A model generated the notes under the pieces. The model saw only the letters and a list, made by a program, of their open reading frames with translations, made no database searches and was not told where the DNA came from. Both the position numbers and the translations under genes were made by a program. A stretch of DNA of 64,000 nucleotides. It comes from CAJCIY01 sp964245825 (lineage in GTDB: Bacteria; Actinomycetota; Actinomycetes; Mycobacteriales; CAJCIY01). The stretch spans positions 98,188-162,187 of the forward strand of contig CAXTNT010000008.1 of NCBI GenBank assembly GCA_964245825.1, given 5' to 3'. Shown here piece by piece: positions 61,946-64,000 of this stretch (positions are counted from its first letter, which is position 1; each line of letters starts with the position of its first letter).

Positions 61946-62527
61946 GTGAGCGTCGTCCCCATCCGGGTGTTCGGAGATCCCGTCCTGCGCACCGCGGCGG
62001 AACCGGTGACCGTCTTCGACAAGGAACTGCGCCGGTTGGTCGACGACCTCACGGCGACGATGCTCGACGCCCCCGGCGTCGGTCTGGCCGCACCCCAGAT
62101 CGGCGTCGGGCTGCGCGTGCTCACCTACCACCTCGACGAGGAGCAGCAGGGCCACCTCGTCAACCCGGTCCTGCACTTCCCGAGCGACGAGGAGCAGGAC
62201 GGCCCCGAGGGCTGCCTCTCGATCCCCGGCCTGACGTTCGACTGCGTGCGCCGCGAGCACGTCGTCGCCCACGGCCAGAACGTGTACGGCGACCCGATCA
62301 CCGTCGAGGGCACCGCCAAGCTCGCCCGCTGCATCCAGCACGAGACCGACCACCTCGACGGCGTGCTGTTCGTCGACCGGCTCGACACCGACGCCCGTAA
62401 GGCCGCGATGAAGGCGATCCGCGAGGCCCAGCAGCCCGGTGGCGCCTGGGCGGGCGAGCCGGAACCGGTCGTCAAGCTCTCGCCGCACGACGGCCCCACC
62501 GTCAGCGTGTTCGGCCCGGCGCGGTGA
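61946..62527 (+). CDS. def: Peptide deformylase
   Basis: Removes the N-formyl group from nascent proteins. The 193-residue metallo-enzyme has all three motifs: GVGLAAPQIG, EGCLSIPGL and QHETDHLDGVLF (metal ligands Cys and two His). GTG 61946 is the start. The stop overlaps fmt (GTGA), so formylation and deformylation genes are coupled. Confidence 0.96.
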   Translation: MSVVPIRVFGDPVLRTAAEPVTVFDKELRRLVDDLTATMLDAPGVGLAAPQIGVGLRVLTYHLDEEQQGHLVNPVLHFPSDEEQDGPEGCLSIPGLTFDCVRREHVVAHGQNVYGDPITVEGTAKLARCIQHETDHLDGVLFVDRLDTDARKAAMKAIREAQQPGGAWAGEPEPVVKLSPHDGPTVSVFGPAR

Positions 62528-63480
62528 GGCTGGTCTTCGCCGGCACCCCCACACCCGCGCTGCCGAGCCTGCGCACCCTGCTCGAGGTCGGGCGGCACGA
62601 GGTGGCCGCGGTGGTCACCCGCCCCGCCCGCCCGCAGGGTCGCGGTCGCACGCTCACGCCGTCACCGGTGGCCGCACTCGCCGCCGAGCACGGCGTGCCG
62701 GTGCTCACCCCGGCCAAGGCCGGCGACCCCGAGTTCCTCGCCCAGTTGCGCGACCTCGCGCCCGACTGCTGCCCGGTGGTGGCGTACGGAGCACTGTTGC
62801 CTGCTGCAACGCTCGAGATCCCGGTGCACGGCTGGGTCAACCTGCACTTTTCGCTGCTGCCCGCGTGGCGCGGCGCCGCTCCCGTCCAGCACGCGCTGCT
62901 GCACGGCGACGACGTCACCGGCGCCTCGACGTTCCTCATCGAGCGCGGCCTCGACACCGGCCCGGTGTTCGGTGTGCTCACCGAGACCGTCCGGCCCACC
63001 GACACCTCCGGAGACCTGCTCGACCGGCTGGCGACCGCCGGTGCCGACCTGCTGCTCGCGACCCTCGACGGCATCGAGGGCGGCCAGCTCGCGCCGGTCC
63101 CGCAGCCAACGGAAGGCGTGTCGATCGCGGGCAAGATCACCGTCGACGACGCCCACGTGGCGTGGGACGAACCCGCCGTGGCGGTCGACCGTCGCATCCG
63201 CGCCTGCACCCCCGAACCCGGCGCTTGGACGACCTTCCGCGACGCCCGCCTCCGCCTCGGCCCGGTGAGCCTGACCACGGCCACCGCGTCCGACCCCACC
63301 GCCGGCGAGGCCGGATCCCTCGCCCCTGGCGAGATCGCGCAGGTCGGCAAGGCCGTGCGCGTCGGCACCGCCACCCGCGCCGTCGAACTCGGTTGGGTGC
63401 AGCCGCCCGGCAAGAAGCCGATGCCCGCCGCCGACTGGGCCCGCGGCGCCCGGCCCCAGCCCGGGGAGCGGTGTGCCTGA
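62524..63480 (+). CDS. fmt: Methionyl-tRNA formyltransferase
   Basis: Formylates initiator Met-tRNA with 10-formyl-THF. The 318-residue protein has RLVFAGTPTPALPSLRTLL, the catalytic Asn/His region WVNLHFSLLPAWRGAAPVQ and the Asp in ERGLDTGPVFG. The C-terminal tRNA-binding domain follows from about residue 205. GTG 62524 overlaps def; its stop overlaps rsmB by eight bases. Confidence 0.96.
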   Translation: MRLVFAGTPTPALPSLRTLLEVGRHEVAAVVTRPARPQGRGRTLTPSPVAALAAEHGVPVLTPAKAGDPEFLAQLRDLAPDCCPVVAYGALLPAATLEIPVHGWVNLHFSLLPAWRGAAPVQHALLHGDDVTGASTFLIERGLDTGPVFGVLTETVRPTDTSGDLLDRLATAGADLLLATLDGIEGGQLAPVPQPTEGVSIAGKITVDDAHVAWDEPAVAVDRRIRACTPEPGAWTTFRDARLRLGPVSLTTATASDPTAGEAGSLAPGEIAQVGKAVRVGTATRAVELGWVQPPGKKPMPAADWARGARPQPGERCA

Positions 63481-64000
63481 CCGCACCCGGCTGGTCGTGC
63501 TCGACCTGCTGCGCGCCGTCCGTGCCGACGACGCCTACGCCAACCTGACGCTGCCCACCCTGCTGCGCGAGGCCAAGCTCGACAGCCGCGACGCCGCCTT
63601 CGCGACCGAGCTCGGCTACGGCACCCTGCGGGCGCAGGGCGTCCTCGACGAGATCGTCGACCAGTGCAGCAACCGGCCGGTGGCCAAGCTCGACCCCAAC
63701 GTCCTCGACTTGCTCCGCCTCGGCAGCTACCAGCTGCTGCGCACCCGGGTCCCGGCGCACGCGGCGGTGGCGAGCACGGTCGAGCCGGGCAACGCCACCC
63801 GCGCGCTGGCTGTCGCCAGCACCGTCGACGCCGCCCGCAGTGTCGGGGCCTCACGGGCCACCGGCTTCGTCAACGCCGTGCTCCGCAAGGTCGGCGCGCG
63901 CGACTGGGACGACTGGACGTCCCGGTTGGCCGCCGGCCGCGGTGAGCTCGCGGGTCTCGCCGTCCGCGACGCCCACCCGGCCTGGATCGCCGAGGCCTTC
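63473..64000 (+). CDS. rsmB: 16S rRNA m5C967 methyltransferase RsmB, N-terminal part (runs off window)
   Basis: The frame opens at GTG 63473 inside the end of fmt and stays open to the window edge (176 codons). It encodes the NusB-like RNA-binding domain of RsmB/Sun: RLVVLDLLRAVRADDAYANL, ELGYGTLRAQGVLDEIVD, DLLRLGSYQLLRTRVPAHAAV and FVNAVLRKV. The catalytic Rossmann domain must lie beyond the window. A 15-residue insertion interrupts the usual HAAV...VNAVLR region, flanked by the repeated words AVASTV. def-fmt-rsmB is a common actinobacterial operon. Confidence 0.9.
   Translation, partial: MPDRTRLVVLDLLRAVRADDAYANLTLPTLLREAKLDSRDAAFATELGYGTLRAQGVLDEIVDQCSNRPVAKLDPNVLDLLRLGSYQLLRTRVPAHAAVASTVEPGNATRALAVASTVDAARSVGASRATGFVNAVLRKVGARDWDDWTSRLAAGRGELAGLAVRDAHPAWIAEAF

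Overview
This is a 64 kb window of very GC-rich DNA with GTG starts, dense gene packing and stop/start overlaps (GTGA, ATGA, TGATG). It points to a high-GC actinobacterium: it carries an actinobacterial-type integration host factor, BldD beside nusB, a complete pyrR-led pyrimidine operon, and the alaS-ruvX-mltG-aroE...aroC-aroK-aroB-aroQ-efp-nusB backbone. I cannot fix the genus; Frankineae-like lineages are a guess.

Layout. 1-7.8 kb holds accessory and housekeeping genes: a truncated unknown gene, a TauE-like permease, a frameshifted MFS transporter, a small zinc-ribbon protein, treZ, a DUF805 protein, rarA and two small membrane proteins. 7.9-12.8 kb is alaS-ruvX-mltG-aroE. 12.8-33.0 kb is a complete type IV pilus (T4P) locus lying between aroE and aroC: pilB, a six-gene glycan/oxygenase island, pilT, pilC, two tandem major-type pilins, three minor pilins (one with four IPT/TIG-like domains, one with ricin-type lectin repeats), the prepilin peptidase, and pilM-N-O plus a PilP-like gene. 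A 52-bp-periodic repeat block (33.0-33.35 kb) separates it from aroC-aroK-aroB-aroQ. A MarR/MFS pair, efp, nusB and bldD follow. 40.3-50.1 kb is the UMP operon pyrR-pyrB-pyrC-carA-carB-pyrK-pyrD-pyrF. 50.2-64 kb has an MFS gene, mihF-gmk-rpoZ-coaBC, two paralogous lipoproteins, metK, a flavin monooxygenase, priA, a small lower-GC cassette, an ohrR/osmC pair and def-fmt-rsmB (truncated by the window).

Main discoveries. (1) Six pilus transcription units (pilB, pilT-C, both pilins, the minor pilin operon and pilM-N-O) each carry the same promoter-like element, TCARS-N15-NCCGA, at a sensible distance from the start codon. The element resembles a sigma-28 (FliA/WhiG) promoter, so the locus looks like a single sigma regulon; it also argues that pilB starts at 12851 and not at 12812. 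(2) The minor pilins carry C-terminal adhesive-type domains: a PilX-like subunit without Glu5 is fused to six QxW-type lectin repeats, and a PilV-like subunit to four Ig-like modules. (3) A glycosyltransferase, flippase and 2OG-Fe(II) oxygenase island sits inside the pilus locus. (4) A roughly 0.8 kb lower-GC cassette encoding a DUF6308-like protein is inserted after priA and bounded by exact 18-bp direct repeats that duplicate the priA stop region; two 13-bp palindromes precede its gene. (5) PyrR, OhrR and MarR operator-like sites are visible in the expected places.

Functional picture: a core-metabolism chromosome segment (shikimate, pyrimidine, SAM, CoA, translation) into which a lectin-tipped, possibly glycosylated T4P machine is embedded, under what looks like one alternative sigma factor. 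BldD, encoded in the same window, keeps its c-di-GMP-binding signature.
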